Origin: Sideroxydans lithotrophicus ES-1 | Lineage (GTDB): Bacteria; Pseudomonadota; Gammaproteobacteria; Burkholderiales; Gallionellaceae | Assembly (NCBI RefSeq): GCF_000025705.1 | Contig: NC_013959.1 | Span: 2,364,001 to 2,428,000, forward strand | Direction: 5' to 3' | DNA length: 64,000 bases | Shown: positions 42,880 through 53,483 of the stretch, piece by piece | How the letters are laid out: every line of letters starts with the position of its first letter | Position numbering within the stretch: the stretch's first letter is position 1 | Made by a program: the position numbers and the translations under genes | Notes under the pieces: model-generated | Seen by the model: only the letters and a program-made list of their open reading frames with translations | The model's database searches: none | Told to the model about the DNA's origin: nothing

Positions 42880-43372
42880 AGCTGAGTCCTTTCTCGTTCA
42901 ATATATCGACCAACACCTTGGTTGCCGCGGCGATGGCATTTGCAGCGCCTGCCTTCTTCTCCGCTTCCAGCATGGCGGCATATACCGCGCTTGCCGTCTG
43001 CACACCGCTCTGTTTGGGTTTGCGGCGAACCGAGAAATATCCCGAGATGTTGCCTGCAGGATCGAAGACCGGGGTGACGTTGGTGAAAACCCAATAGAAG
43101 CCGCCATCCTTTGACATGTTCTTGACGTAAGCGAAGCACTCCTCGCGGTTCTGTATTTTGTCCCACAGCAGTTTGAACACGGCACGGGGCATATCCGGAT
43201 GACGGATGATATTGTGTTGCGAGCCCAGCAGCTCAGTTTCGCTATAACCTGAAAACTCGATGAAGATGCGGTTACAGTAAGTGATGATTCCTTTCGGGTC
43301 GGTCATGGAAACGATAAAATCATCGTCACGCATGACTCGTTCGACGGATGTCGGTGTGATGTGTCTTTTCAT
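42854..43372 (-). CDS. Aer-like PAS-domain protein
   Basis: The 172-residue protein is a single PAS domain of the aerotaxis-receptor type: [59 protein letters not shown], and [20 protein letters not shown] then GYFSVRRKP. In Aer this domain holds FAD and reads the redox state. Its short C-terminal helix ([13 protein letters not shown]) may contact the receptor encoded next. ATG 43372 has GGGGGAG just before it. The end overlaps the chemoreceptor start by 26 bases, so translation is coupled. Confidence 0.9.
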   Translation of the reverse strand: MKRHITPTSVERVMRDDDFIVSMTDPKGIITYCNRIFIEFSGYSETELLGSQHNIIRHPDMPRAVFKLLWDKIQNREECFAYVKNMSKDGGFYWVFTNVTPVFDPAGNISGYFSVRRKPKQSGVQTASAVYAAMLEAEKKAGAANAIAAATKVLVDILNEKGLSYDELVLAI

Positions 43373-43485
43373 TGCTCCCCCAAACTCTTTTGTTTTTATA
43401 AGCACATAGATATATTAGCGGCATATCTTCTGATTAACTTAGCATAAATCCTAATTCCCAACCCCTTTAATCTAAAACTGGATCA

Positions 43486-44184
43486 ATGACGGAAATGCCC
43501 CCTATTCTCCCCAATATCACCCTTGAAACAGGCAAAGAACCGAAACACAGTATCATCTGGTTGCATGGGCTGGGGGCGGATGGCGAAGACTTTGTGCCCA
43601 TCGCAGAAGAACTGGAACTCCCTGTCGCTGTACGCTATATATTTCCGCACGCCCCTATGCGCCCCGTAACCATCAACGGCGGCTATGTGATGCGCGCCTG
43701 GTACGACATCCTGACCGGCGCAGCTTCAGCGGAAATATCTGCCAATATCGGCAGGCGGGAAGACTCCGAAGGTATTCGTGCATCGCAAATCCAGATCGAA
43801 GAATTGATCGCTCAGGAGAGGCAGCGAGGAGTGGCAGCAAAGAATATCTTCCTGGCCGGATTCTCGCAGGGTGGAGCTGTCGTACTGCATACCGGATTGC
43901 GCCACCCCGAGCAACTGGGTGGGATATTGGCGCTCTCCACATATCTGCCGCTTCCGCAGACACTGCAAGCTGAAGCAGATGCCTGCGCCAAAGTCACGCC
44001 CATATTCATGGCGCACGGGCATGGCGATCCGGTCATTCCCTATGCTTTCGGCAAAGCTTCTGCCGATATGTTATCGCGGCAGCACTATGAACTGGAGTGG
44101 CATGGCTACGACATGCCGCATGCAGTGTGCCCCGAAGAGATCCGCGACATCGAACTATGGCTGGCGCGCAGGCTGTCCGGCTGA
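43486..44184 (+). CDS. Carboxylesterase/phospholipase (alpha/beta hydrolase)
   Basis: The 232-residue enzyme matches the small carboxylesterase/acyl-protein-thioesterase-like family. It has SIIWLHGLGADGEDFVPIAE, the nucleophile elbow LAGFSQGGAVVLHTGLRH, the acid in AHGHGDPVIPY, and the His of YDMPHAVCPEEI. The three form the Ser-Asp-His triad. It should hydrolyse short-chain or acyl esters in the cytoplasm; the natural substrate is unknown. The start could be ATG 43486 or 43495. Confidence 0.93.
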   Translation: MTEMPPILPNITLETGKEPKHSIIWLHGLGADGEDFVPIAEELELPVAVRYIFPHAPMRPVTINGGYVMRAWYDILTGAASAEISANIGRREDSEGIRASQIQIEELIAQERQRGVAAKNIFLAGFSQGGAVVLHTGLRHPEQLGGILALSTYLPLPQTLQAEADACAKVTPIFMAHGHGDPVIPYAFGKASADMLSRQHYELEWHGYDMPHAVCPEEIRDIELWLARRLSG

Positions 44185-44188
44185 CAGC

Positions 44189-45721
44189 CTATTCTGCCGT
44201 GACATCCTGTTCCATCAGGCGAAAACGCGCGAGATCATAGTCCTCGCCGTTTTCGACCAGCGATAGCGGCAGCAACAGATATCCCTTGCCGCTCAATTCC
44301 ATGTTCAGACTACGGCTCAGCGAAAAAGCGTCCGGCTTCATCAGCAGCCAGGCTTCCCCGCTGGTGTCGCCGGGCCTGCTCAGATACAACGCGAGCTGGC
44401 CTCCCTCATCGACGACATCGCCCCTGTCCGCCAGTGCGACACCGACGATCTGCGGGCTCAATACCTCCACGCCGATGTGCAGGTTGTTGTCCCCATCCCG
44501 GCTCAGCCGACGCACGATACCTGCCCCCCAGTGCCTGATGTTCTCCGGCTTGCTGCCGATCAAGGAGCCGACCTTGACACCTTCTGCCCGGGCGATTGGA
44601 ACAACGCTGCGAAAACCAGTGGCGCTGATATCCTCCACCTCCCAAGTTTCCCCTGAATCCGGATTGAAGAAATTCAGGCCCGCATCCGCATGCTCCAGCA
44701 TTTGATAGAAACCGTTAGCCACTTTCAGGCTCACGCTGATCTTGCGGCGTGGATTGCGCCGCGTCGGAGGGGGCTGAGTCAGGCTTCCGATGAGTCGGCG
44801 CAGAATATCGCGCACCATTTCGGCTTCGTAAGTCGTCCCGACCAGATTGACATCGTCCGGAACGATGCCCTTTTCCAGCGTTTTGAGCACGCCGTTCAAC
44901 TTCGGCAGCGCATCGGTCGCCACAAAGAAGCGCAACGACGAGTGCAGGGTGGTATCGCTGGCCAGCCGCATCGGCGGCGTTGGCTGGGAAAGGTCGAAAA
45001 CGAACAAGCCATTGGCGTTGTATTGGTCAAACACCGTCAGTTTCTCGCCCGCATAAGCGATCAGGCGCTCGGTGACATGTTCCTGCAAAGGGCTCAGTAC
45101 GCCTGCGCTTACTCCGTACCACGTCAGCAAAGTTGCGAATTCCTGGGTCACCGAGGTATTGCCCGGCACCCCGGCATATAAAGGCACGGCATGGTGCTGA
45201 TATCGGTGCCTTTCAGCATGTGCATAGAAATCGGAAAGATGTTGCCACAGATCGGATTCGACCAATGAGTAACGCGCCACGGCCAGCTTGAGCCTTCCGC
45301 CCAGGGCGGCAATACCTCGCGAACTCAATAATGCCATGTCCATCTTGATGGCTGAAGCACCGCGCGCACCGTTGCTCAATCGCATCAGCACGTCATGATG
45401 AGCGAGTTCGCTCTGTGTGTAGAAATCCGTCAGCGTCGTCCAGAGACGGTTTTCCTGGAATTTGGACAACGCTTGCACGGTGAAGTAATCACGCAACAGT
45501 TTGCGCACATACGGCTGCGCAGCCTCATCCAGCATGCGCAGTACGGCGAACTCGTGATCCAGACGGAAGCCATCGGCCAATTCGATGATCGATTCGATCC
45601 AGCCAGTCAATTCCTGCACCGCTTTGAGCGCATCGTTCTTCGGTATCTCCTCCAGCACTTGTTGCGCCGTTTTGATTTCCGCCAGCGGGTGATCCGATTT
45701 CTTGCCAAAAATTCCCAACAT
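44189..45721 (-). CDS. Conserved protein with possible PilZ-like C-terminal domain
   Basis: The 510-residue soluble protein starts MLGIFGKKSDHPLAEIKTAQ. Its N-terminal two thirds is helical with no motif I can name. The last third has RRNPRRKISVSLKVANGFYQ and WEVEDISATGFRSVVPIARA, then VKVGSLIGSKPENIRHWGAG. This arrangement (Arg-rich start, then a D/NxSxxG-like turn) resembles PilZ c-di-GMP receptors, but the match is partial. ATG 45721 is used because GGGAG lies 5 bases upstream. It converges on the esterase gene. Function unknown; the PilZ suggestion is tentative. Confidence 0.65.
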   Translation of the reverse strand: MLGIFGKKSDHPLAEIKTAQQVLEEIPKNDALKAVQELTGWIESIIELADGFRLDHEFAVLRMLDEAAQPYVRKLLRDYFTVQALSKFQENRLWTTLTDFYTQSELAHHDVLMRLSNGARGASAIKMDMALLSSRGIAALGGRLKLAVARYSLVESDLWQHLSDFYAHAERHRYQHHAVPLYAGVPGNTSVTQEFATLLTWYGVSAGVLSPLQEHVTERLIAYAGEKLTVFDQYNANGLFVFDLSQPTPPMRLASDTTLHSSLRFFVATDALPKLNGVLKTLEKGIVPDDVNLVGTTYEAEMVRDILRRLIGSLTQPPPTRRNPRRKISVSLKVANGFYQMLEHADAGLNFFNPDSGETWEVEDISATGFRSVVPIARAEGVKVGSLIGSKPENIRHWGAGIVRRLSRDGDNNLHIGVEVLSPQIVGVALADRGDVVDEGGQLALYLSRPGDTSGEAWLLMKPDAFSLSRSLNMELSGKGYLLLPLSLVENGEDYDLARFRLMEQDVTAE

Positions 45722-45821
45722 CGCGACTCCCGCGTTTGTATCCTGTGTATGGGCCATAATATAAGCATAAATCAACCGCATTGACCATATGTCAATCGGC
45801 CTATATCACTGTTAATACACT

Positions 45822-46517
45822 ATGATTCCGCTATTACGGCAAGACGTTTCATTCCCTCAGGTTGATCAGGCATTGCTCTCGCCAAACGGATTGCTTGCAG
45901 CCGGTGGCGACCTTTCATCCACGCGACTGCTTGAAGCTTATCGCCACGGTATATTCCCCTGGTTCAGTGAGGGTGAACCCATCCTGTGGTGGAGCCCGGA
46001 TCCGCGCATGGTATTGTTTCCAAAAGAGTTCAACATCTCCCACTCATTGCGCAAGATCCTGCGCAATGGCCGTCACGTAGTCCGCTTCGACAGCGCCTTC
46101 GAGCAAGTGATGCGCGCCTGCGCTGCACCGCGCGAAGGCCAGTCGGGCACCTGGATACATGAGGAGATGATCGCCGCCTATTGCGAGTTGCACCGCATGG
46201 GTTATGCACATTCGGTGGAAACCTGGCTGGACGGCAAGCTTGTTGGCGGCTTGTACGGGATGGCGCTGGGCAGGATGTTCTATGGCGAATCCATGTTCAG
46301 TCGCCGGACGGACGCTTCCAAGATCGCGCTCGCCCATCTGGCTGCGCAGCTCACAAGGTGGAATTTCGGCATGATAGATTGTCAAATGAACACGCCGCAT
46401 CTGGCATCGCTCGGCGCGCGCGAGATACCGCGCAAGGAATTCATCGCCCGCCTGCAAGACTTGATAAACTATACGCCGGTAACCGACTGGCGTTTCGACG
46501 ACGATCTTTACACATGA
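45822..46517 (+). CDS. aat: Leucyl/phenylalanyl-tRNA-protein transferase
   Basis: Aat adds Leu or Phe to N-terminal Arg or Lys of proteins, marking them for ClpAP. The 231-residue enzyme shows [78 protein letters not shown] and [20 protein letters not shown]. The stop overlaps bpt as ATGA, so both N-end-rule transferases are made together. Confidence 0.97.
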   Translation: MIPLLRQDVSFPQVDQALLSPNGLLAAGGDLSSTRLLEAYRHGIFPWFSEGEPILWWSPDPRMVLFPKEFNISHSLRKILRNGRHVVRFDSAFEQVMRACAAPREGQSGTWIHEEMIAAYCELHRMGYAHSVETWLDGKLVGGLYGMALGRMFYGESMFSRRTDASKIALAHLAAQLTRWNFGMIDCQMNTPHLASLGAREIPRKEFIARLQDLINYTPVTDWRFDDDLYT

Positions 46518-47251
46518 GCCTGCTCAACGACATCCCGCTTTCAGCTTTGCATCTCTATCTGACTGCGCCTTATCCATGCAGCTATCTGGATGGACTGGAA
46601 GCGCGTTCGCAAGTGGCCACCCCCAGCTTCCTCATCTCCACGCCCGTATATTCCGAACTGGTGCGTCATGGCTTTCGCCGCAGCGGCACGTTCACCTACC
46701 GTCCGCGTTGCGATACCTGCCGTCAGTGCGTACCGGTACGCGTGGTGGTCGCCGACTTTACGACCACCCGCTCGCAACGCCGCAGCTGCAAACACCATTA
46801 CGACCTGAAAGCGACGATACATGCGCTGCAGGACAAGCCGGAATATTTCGAGCTGTACCGCCGTTATCAGGATGCTCGCCACCGCGACGGCGGCATGGAC
46901 GACGACAGCCCCGAGCAATACCGCAACTTCCTGCTGCAAAGCCATGTGGACACGATGCTGGTTGAGTTCCGCGACAACGGCGCGTTGCGCATGGTCAGCG
47001 TGATCGACGTACTGCAGGATGGATTGTCTGCGGTGTATACCTTCTACGACCCCGATGTCCCGCATGCCAGCTTCGGCACGTATAACGTATTGTGGCAAAT
47101 CGAGTTGTGCCGCAAGTTGCAGCTGCCCTTCCTTTATCTCGGCTACTGGATAGCAGGAAGCCGCAAGATGGCGTACAAGGCCAACTTCCAGCCGCTGCAA
47201 GGCTTGCAGGACGGCGCATGGCAGACGATCTTGCAGAACGATCGTCCATGA
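46514..47251 (+). CDS. bpt: Bacterial arginyl/leucyl-tRNA-protein transferase (Bpt)
   Basis: The 245-residue protein belongs to the ATE1-related family; bacterial members (Bpt) add Leu to N-terminal Asp or Glu. It has [40 protein letters not shown] with the conserved Cys pair, [16 protein letters not shown], and [20 protein letters not shown]. It overlaps aat upstream and the membrane-protein gene downstream, each as ATGA. Confidence 0.95.
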   Translation: MSLLNDIPLSALHLYLTAPYPCSYLDGLEARSQVATPSFLISTPVYSELVRHGFRRSGTFTYRPRCDTCRQCVPVRVVVADFTTTRSQRRSCKHHYDLKATIHALQDKPEYFELYRRYQDARHRDGGMDDDSPEQYRNFLLQSHVDTMLVEFRDNGALRMVSVIDVLQDGLSAVYTFYDPDVPHASFGTYNVLWQIELCRKLQLPFLYLGYWIAGSRKMAYKANFQPLQGLQDGAWQTILQNDRP

Positions 47252-48129
47252 AGACCCGCCTGGCCGCGCTGATCCTCGCCCTGCTGTCTTTGCCCCCCCT
47301 GGCGCTGTCGCTCTCGGGTCGGGAATGGGATGTGCCGGTCGCCATCGCCGGTCCGTTCTTGCTGCCAGCGATATTCAGCACACTCGCCCTGCTCGCCTTT
47401 GCCACCCTGCTCGACACACTCACCTTTCATCGCACCGGCCACAGCCTGCTGCATTCGCAGCGCAGCTATCTGCTGTGGAATTGCGTCGCGGGCGCAGTAG
47501 CGGGAACCCTGCTCGCATATCTGAACCTGTTCGCTGGCACATGGTTCACCCCCGCAGGCTCCGTCACCCAGGCGTTATTGTTCGCAGCCCTGTGCGGCAC
47601 CGTCCTGTTGCCAGCCATCCTGATCACACGCCTGTGGCTGGCCGGGCTGCCCGGAGTCGTCAGATTGAGCACACGCAGATTCGCCCTGCCTGCCATTCCG
47701 CCCGAAATGACCGCAAAGCTTCTATTGCTGGCAGCGCTGACCGGATTGATTGCCGGAACGATCTGGATCGACCGCCTGAGCTGGCTGTTCTGGCTTGCTC
47801 CGCTATTGCTGCTCGCCGCACTGCAATTGCTGTGGCATGAGAGCACCGTCTTCTCCGGACTGGCGCAGGGAGACTGGAGCCGTGTATTGCTGGGAACCAT
47901 CTCCGGAATCGTGGCTGGCAGTATCGCCCTGGCAGCTTATCGTTTGAGCGGAGGCGCGATCTATCTCGCCGCGAGCACATGGCAACTGGTCGCAGGCTTG
48001 TCCGTCTTCGGCCTGTTGTGCCTGCAGATCGGCGATGCCCTCGCCGAGGGCTGGCGCGGCAAGAATCGCTCCGATATATTCAAAAAGAAACCGTTCCCCA
48101 TACCTGTCGTTTCCAAGAAAGACCAGTAA
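47248..48129 (+). CDS. Multi-pass membrane protein of unknown function
   Basis: The 293-residue protein has seven to eight hydrophobic segments, such as [56 protein letters not shown] and [17 protein letters not shown], and a basic tail ([20 protein letters not shown]). I recognise no family. It overlaps bpt at its start (ATGA) and pyrD at its end (TAATG), so it is translated with both. Context does not reveal a function. Confidence 0.75.
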   Translation: MKTRLAALILALLSLPPLALSLSGREWDVPVAIAGPFLLPAIFSTLALLAFATLLDTLTFHRTGHSLLHSQRSYLLWNCVAGAVAGTLLAYLNLFAGTWFTPAGSVTQALLFAALCGTVLLPAILITRLWLAGLPGVVRLSTRRFALPAIPPEMTAKLLLLAALTGLIAGTIWIDRLSWLFWLAPLLLLAALQLLWHESTVFSGLAQGDWSRVLLGTISGIVAGSIALAAYRLSGGAIYLAASTWQLVAGLSVFGLLCLQIGDALAEGWRGKNRSDIFKKKPFPIPVVSKKDQ

Positions 48130-49163
48130 TGTCCATGTTCCAGTTGTTCCGCCCCGCCCTGTTCGCGCTTGATGCCGAGAGCGCGCACCACGCCACCATC
48201 GCAGCGCTCAGGAAGACCTCTTGCCTCGGCGTCACTTCGCTGCTGTTCAGCCGTCCGGCGAACGACCCGCGCACGGTGATGGGCCTGACCTTCCCCAACC
48301 CGGTGGGATTGGCGGCCGGCCTCGACAAGAACGGTGAAGTCATCGACGCGCTCGCCGCCTTCGGTTTCGGCTTCATCGAGATTGGTACTGTCACGCCGCG
48401 CGCACAGCCCGGCAACCCGAAGCCGCGCATGTTCCGCCTGCCGCAGGCGCAGGGCATCATCAACCGCATGGGCTTCAACAACGAAGGCGTGGATGCGCTG
48501 ATCGAGAACGTGAAGCGCGCGAGATACAAAGGCATCCTCGGCATCAACATCGGCAAGAACGCCGACACGCCGATCGAGAAGGCGGCAGACGATTACCTCA
48601 TCGGCCTGCGCAAGGTGTACGCCCATGCCAGCTATGTCGCGGTCAACATCTCCTCGCCCAACACCAAGAACCTGCGCCAATTGCAGGGCGGCGACGAACT
48701 CGACGCACTGCTCGCACAACTCAAGGCGGAACAGGAAAAGCTCGCGCAGCAGCACGGCAAATACGTGCCACTGGCCGTGAAGATCGCCCCCGACCTCGAC
48801 AGCGAGCAGGTCAAGCAGATCGCCGCACTGCTCATCAAACACCGCATCGACGGCGTCATCGCCACCAACACCACCCTCTCGCGCGAAGGCGTGGAAGGCC
48901 TGCCGCACGGCAACGAAACCGGCGGTTTGAGCGGCGCGCCGGTGCGCGAGAAGTCCACCGCCGTCATCCGCCAGCTCGCCGCCGAATTGAACGACACGTT
49001 GCCCATCATCGGCGTGGGCGGCATCCTCAAGGGTTCGGATGCTGTCGAGAAGATGCAAGCGGGTGCGGCACTGGTGCAGGTGTACAGCGGACTGGTGTAT
49101 CGCGGGCAGGAACTGGTGACGGAGTGTGCGGCGACGATTCGTCTATCCAAGCAGGGAAAATGA
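48129..49163 (+). CDS. pyrD: Dihydroorotate dehydrogenase (quinone), class 2
   Basis: PyrD oxidises dihydroorotate to orotate in pyrimidine synthesis and passes electrons to quinone at the inner membrane. The 344-residue enzyme has the N-terminal membrane-binding helices of class 2 ([18 protein letters not shown]), FMN-site [40 protein letters not shown], the catalytic Ser in ADDYLIGL...[28 protein letters not shown], and [19 protein letters not shown]. The ATG overlaps the upstream stop as TAATG. Confidence 0.97.
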   Translation: MSMFQLFRPALFALDAESAHHATIAALRKTSCLGVTSLLFSRPANDPRTVMGLTFPNPVGLAAGLDKNGEVIDALAAFGFGFIEIGTVTPRAQPGNPKPRMFRLPQAQGIINRMGFNNEGVDALIENVKRARYKGILGINIGKNADTPIEKAADDYLIGLRKVYAHASYVAVNISSPNTKNLRQLQGGDELDALLAQLKAEQEKLAQQHGKYVPLAVKIAPDLDSEQVKQIAALLIKHRIDGVIATNTTLSREGVEGLPHGNETGGLSGAPVREKSTAVIRQLAAELNDTLPIIGVGGILKGSDAVEKMQAGAALVQVYSGLVYRGQELVTECAATIRLSKQGK

Positions 49164-49310
49164 TTTGGGCTTGAGCCAGGGCCCTTCTGACTTTCCGGTG
49201 AAAAAATGCGGGTAGCCTCGCCCCCGATTCTCTGTACCCACACGGTTTTACCCTGCCAGCGCTCTCGTTTTTACACCTTTTTTACCCCCGCGCTGGAATA
49301 ATCCAGCCGC

Positions 49311-50822
49311 ATGAAATACTTCTCTGTTCTCGCCGCAACTCCGCGCAGCCTGTTTGGACGCATGCTGTGGGCCGTTGCCGCCTGCGGCATCGCCACATTG
49401 TTGGCATGGCCCTGGCGCGGCCTGCTCGATCCGGCGAATACGGCGATGCTGTATGTGCTGGCGGTGGCCTTGGTGGCGGCGCGCGCGGGCAAGGGGGCAG
49501 CGATCGCAGCAGCGCTGCTCGGCTCGGCGCTGCTCGATTTCTTTTTCATCTATCCGCACTTCACCTTCACCATCGGCGATGCGCAGCACATCGTGACGGT
49601 GGCTGTGATGCTGGCGGTGGCACTCATCATCGGCAACCTGACGTTGGGCCTGCAACGCGAAAAGGAGGCTGCGCTGGAACGCGAACGGCAGTCGCGCGCG
49701 CTGTACCAGCTCGCCAGCCAGTTGGCGGGTGCATTGACGCTGGAACAGGTGGATGAACTGACCCGCCGTTTTTTGCGGGAGACGCAAGCCTGCCACGGCC
49801 TGCTGCTGATGCGCCACGGTGAGGATGCGCTGCCCGTGGCGCAGGAACAACAGCCGCTGAGCGGCAAACCCTATTACGCGGCACAGAGTGCGCTGCACCA
49901 GGGCGCAATGCAGGCCACGCTGGACGAACCTGGGCAGTGGCTGTTCCTGCCGCTGCACGGCTCGACCTACATTCGCGGCGTACTGGCACTCTCCGCTTCC
50001 GGCACCGAGTTGCTGAGCAATGAACGACGCCCGCTATTCGAGGCCATCGCCGCCCTGCTCGCCGCGTCGGTAGAGCGCCTGCATTTCGTCGAGGTGGCGC
50101 AGCGCGCACAGTTGCAGATGACCGACGAACGCCTGCGCAGCAGCATCCTCTCCGCGCTGTCGCACGACATCCGCACGCCGCTCACCGTGCTGTACGGCAT
50201 GGCCGATACGCTGGCGCAATCGGCATTGCCGGATGCGCTGCACGAGATGGCGGATGCGATGCGCCAGCAGACCCTGCGCCTGAACAGCATGGTGTCCAAC
50301 CTGCTGGACATGGCCAAGCTGCGCGCGGGCGATATCAAGCTCAATATGGAGTGGCAACCGGTGGAGGAAGTGATCGGTGCGAGCATCAAGCTGCTCGGCC
50401 CGGCGCTGGCGCGCCATCCGGTGAATGTGATACTGCCGCCCGACATGCCGCTGCTGCGCTTCGATGCGGTGTTGATGGAGCGTGTGCTGTGCAACCTGCT
50501 GGAGAACGCCGCCAAGTATGCTCTGCCCGGCTCGCCCATCCGCATCGCGGCAAAGGTCGACAAAAAGCTGGCCTGCATCTCGGTATGCAACGACGGTTCG
50601 CAATTCCCGCCCGACCGGCTGGAGGACCTGTTCGAGCTGTTCGAGCGCGGCGATGCCGAATCGAACGTGCCCGGTGTGGGACTGGGTCTCGCCATCTGTC
50701 GCAGCATCGTGACCGCACACGGCGGCTGCATCCATGCCGACAACGACAACGGCGCCTGCGTGACCTTCACCTTGCCGCTGGGCGAGCCGCCCGTGATCGA
50801 GCTGGAGTTTGAACATGAGTGA
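49311..50822 (+). CDS. Short KdpD-like sensor histidine kinase
   Basis: The 503-residue kinase has four membrane helices of the KdpD DUF4118 type (TAMLYVLAVALVAARAG; IAAALLGSALLDFFFIYPHF), a GAF-like region (about 140-265), and kinase boxes: H (SALSHDIRTPLTVLYGMA), N (RVLCNLLENAAKYALPG), G (VPGVGLGLAICRSIVTAHGG). It lacks the large N-terminal KdpD and Usp domains of E. coli KdpD (about 900 residues). No kdpFABC genes are present; the potassium uptake gene kup follows instead. Its end overlaps the regulator gene by 8 bases. Confidence 0.9.
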   Translation: MKYFSVLAATPRSLFGRMLWAVAACGIATLLAWPWRGLLDPANTAMLYVLAVALVAARAGKGAAIAAALLGSALLDFFFIYPHFTFTIGDAQHIVTVAVMLAVALIIGNLTLGLQREKEAALERERQSRALYQLASQLAGALTLEQVDELTRRFLRETQACHGLLLMRHGEDALPVAQEQQPLSGKPYYAAQSALHQGAMQATLDEPGQWLFLPLHGSTYIRGVLALSASGTELLSNERRPLFEAIAALLAASVERLHFVEVAQRAQLQMTDERLRSSILSALSHDIRTPLTVLYGMADTLAQSALPDALHEMADAMRQQTLRLNSMVSNLLDMAKLRAGDIKLNMEWQPVEEVIGASIKLLGPALARHPVNVILPPDMPLLRFDAVLMERVLCNLLENAAKYALPGSPIRIAAKVDKKLACISVCNDGSQFPPDRLEDLFELFERGDAESNVPGVGLGLAICRSIVTAHGGCIHADNDNGACVTFTLPLGEPPVIELEFEHE

Positions 50823-51501
50823 ACCCGCCATCCTGCTGATCGAGGACGAGGCGCAGATACGCCGTCTGGTGCGTGCCGCGCTGGAGGAAGAAGGCTACCG
50901 CGTGCTGGAGTGCGGCACACTGAAGGAGGGGTTGTCGCAACTGCACGCCGACAACATTCAACTGCTCATCCTCGACCTCGGCCTGCCCGACGGCGACGGC
51001 ATCGCCTTCATCCGCGAGCTGCGCACGCAGTTCGCGCTGCCGGTGCTGGTACTCTCGGCACGCTCGGCGGAAGGCGAGAAGATACGCGCGCTGGATGCTG
51101 GTGCCGACGATTACCTGACCAAACCCTATTCCACCGGCGAGCTGCTGGCGCGGGTGCGCGCTCAGCTGCGTCGCGCACCACAGGAAGGCGCGACTGTCGA
51201 GACCCAATTCCGCTTCGGCGACATAGAGGTCGATCTCGCGCAGCGCAACGTCACGCGCAAAGGCGCAGCCGTGCGTCTCACCCCCATCGAATACACCCTG
51301 CTGTGCGCCATGCTGGCGGCTCCCGGCAAGGTGTTGACCTACCGCCACCTGCTGCGCACGGTGTGGGGCAACGCCTTTGTCGAGAGCAACCATTACCTGC
51401 GCATCTATGTGAGCCACCTGAGGCAGAAGCTGGAAGACGATCCGGCGCAGCCTGAACATTTTTTGACTGAAACCGGGATCGGTTACCGATTCCAGCCTTG
51501 A
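50815..51501 (+). CDS. KdpE-like response regulator (OmpR family)
   Basis: The 228-residue protein has a receiver domain with the acidic pocket in ILLIEDEAQIRRLVRAAL, phosphorylation Asp in LLILDLGLPDGDG, and the conserved Lys in DDYLTKPYSTGELLARV. A winged helix follows (VRLTPIEYTLLCAMLAAPGK; YLRIYVSHLRQKLEDDP). It is the KdpE type. It should be phosphorylated by the kinase encoded just before and may control kup, 13 bases downstream. Confidence 0.93.
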   Translation: MSEPAILLIEDEAQIRRLVRAALEEEGYRVLECGTLKEGLSQLHADNIQLLILDLGLPDGDGIAFIRELRTQFALPVLVLSARSAEGEKIRALDAGADDYLTKPYSTGELLARVRAQLRRAPQEGATVETQFRFGDIEVDLAQRNVTRKGAAVRLTPIEYTLLCAMLAAPGKVLTYRHLLRTVWGNAFVESNHYLRIYVSHLRQKLEDDPAQPEHFLTETGIGYRFQP

Positions 51502-51514
51502 AGGAGAGCGCATC

Positions 51515-53383
51515 ATGAGTCAGCAACACAAAGCCGGCACCGGCGCACTGGCACTGGCCGCGCTCGGCGTGGTGTATGGAGACATCGGCACCAGCCCTTT
51601 ATACGCATTCAAAGAGGCATTCTCCGGCACGCATGCGCTTGCGGTCACCGAATTTAACGTGCTGGCGACGTTATCCTCGATGTTCTGGGCGATGATGCTG
51701 ATCATCTCCTGCAAATACGTGTGGATCATGCTCAAGTTCGACAACGACGGCGAAGGCGGCGTACTGGCCTTGACCGCACTGGCGAACCGCTCGGCCAAGG
51801 GCGAAGGCCGCCTGAAGCTGATGATCGTCACAGCCGGCATCTTCGCCGCAGCCCTGTTCTACGGCGATGCACTCATCACGCCGGCGATCTCCGTCCTTTC
51901 CGCCGTCGAAGGTCTCAGCGTTGCCACCCCGGCCTTCGAGAAGTTCATCATCCCGATCACCGTAGGCATCCTCGCCGGTCTGTTCTTCATCCAGCGACAT
52001 GGCACCGGCAGCATGGGCAAACTGTTCGGCCCGATCACGCTGCTCTGGTTCACTGCCCTGGCCGTGCTGGGTGCGCTCAGCATCGCGCAAACGCCCTCCG
52101 TATTGAATGCCATCAATCCCGTGTATGCCATCGACTTCGCACTGACGCATCCCGCAGCCATGTTTTTGCTGCTGTCTGCGGTGTTCCTGGCACTCACCGG
52201 CGGTGAAGCGCTTTACGCCGACATGGGGCATTTCGGGGCCAGGCCGGTGCGGCTGGCCTGGTACGGGCTGGTCTGTCCGGCGCTGCTGATCAACTATTTC
52301 GGGCAAGGAGCGCTGGTATTGCGCTCGGCAGAGGCGATCCAGAATCCGTTCTACCTGCTGTCTCCCGACTGGTTCCTGCTGCCGCTGGTCGCGCTGGCCA
52401 CCGCGGCCACGGTGATCGCATCGCAAGCCACCATTTCCGGCGCCTATTCGATGACGCTGCAGGCCATGCGCATGGGCTATCTGCCGCGCCTGTTCATACA
52501 GCATACCTCCGACTCGCAGCGTGGCCAGATATACATCCCCGCGGTGAACTGGATGATGATGGTCGGCGTCATCGTGCTGGTGTTTCAGTTCGGTTCCTCC
52601 AGTGCCCTGGCATCCGCGTATGGCATCGCGGTCTCCGGCACCATGATCATCACTACCCTGCTGACCATCTCCATCGCATTGATGATGCCGGGACGTGCAC
52701 GCATACTGATGTTGCCGGCATTGCTGATATTCGTGCTGCTGGAACTGATGTTCTTCAGTTCCAATCTGACCAAGGTCGCCAGCGGGGGCTGGATGCCGCT
52801 GGTGCTCGGCCTGTTCCTATTCCTGCTGCTGTCGACCTGGAAACGCGGCAGCACGCTGATCGCGGAACAACGGCGCAAGCTCGACATCCCGATGTCGATG
52901 TTCATCACCGGGACGCAACCAGAAGTTCCGCGCGTGCCGGGCACGGCGATCTACCTGACGGCCGATCCGACCTTCGTGCCCAGCGCGCTGTTCCATAACC
53001 TCAAGCACTTCAAGGTGCTGCATGAGCAGACGCTGTTCCTGCATGTGGTGACCGAAGACGTGCCATACATTGAACTGAAACATCGGTTGAAAGTGACCCA
53101 GCTCGCAGCCGGCATGTACGATATCGCAGTCCACTTCGGTTTCCGCCAGGAAGCCGATATCCCCTCTGCGCTGGAAGGGCTGCCTGCACACGGCATAGAA
53201 CTCGAGCCGATGAACACGACCTTTTTCATCGCCCGCTCCAACGTCGTGGACGGCCCCGGCGGCATGTCGGCCTGGCGCTGCGCGCTGTTCTCATGGATGA
53301 CGCGCCAATCGGAGGGCGCCGCCAGCTTCTTCAACCTGCCGGCCAACCAGGTGGTTGAACTCGGCACCAAGGTCATGCTGTAA
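51515..53383 (+). CDS. kup: Low-affinity potassium transporter Kup
   Basis: Kup imports potassium with protons at the inner membrane. The 622-residue protein starts with [20 protein letters not shown], the family hallmark, and has about twelve helices, including [20 protein letters not shown] and [21 protein letters not shown] soluble C-terminal part begins at about 460 ([20 protein letters not shown]). GGAG precedes the ATG. Placement directly after a KdpDE-like pair suggests potassium- or turgor-controlled expression (inference). Confidence 0.96.
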   Translation: MSQQHKAGTGALALAALGVVYGDIGTSPLYAFKEAFSGTHALAVTEFNVLATLSSMFWAMMLIISCKYVWIMLKFDNDGEGGVLALTALANRSAKGEGRLKLMIVTAGIFAAALFYGDALITPAISVLSAVEGLSVATPAFEKFIIPITVGILAGLFFIQRHGTGSMGKLFGPITLLWFTALAVLGALSIAQTPSVLNAINPVYAIDFALTHPAAMFLLLSAVFLALTGGEALYADMGHFGARPVRLAWYGLVCPALLINYFGQGALVLRSAEAIQNPFYLLSPDWFLLPLVALATAATVIASQATISGAYSMTLQAMRMGYLPRLFIQHTSDSQRGQIYIPAVNWMMMVGVIVLVFQFGSSSALASAYGIAVSGTMIITTLLTISIALMMPGRARILMLPALLIFVLLELMFFSSNLTKVASGGWMPLVLGLFLFLLLSTWKRGSTLIAEQRRKLDIPMSMFITGTQPEVPRVPGTAIYLTADPTFVPSALFHNLKHFKVLHEQTLFLHVVTEDVPYIELKHRLKVTQLAAGMYDIAVHFGFRQEADIPSALEGLPAHGIELEPMNTTFFIARSNVVDGPGGMSAWRCALFSWMTRQSEGAASFFNLPANQVVELGTKVML

Positions 53384-53483
53384 CGGTGCTGAGAAGAAGC
53401 AGTTATATCGATATAGCCCGACGACGGTTGAAGCAGTACCTGATTCGGCGGATAATCGCATTCCCTCTAGGAGTGCAGGTTGT

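Noticed and set aside
43446-43471. Third copy of the GGATTT dispersed repeat
   Set aside because: Only about a dozen bases resemble the two real copies and there is no inverted arm or stop-codon overlap.
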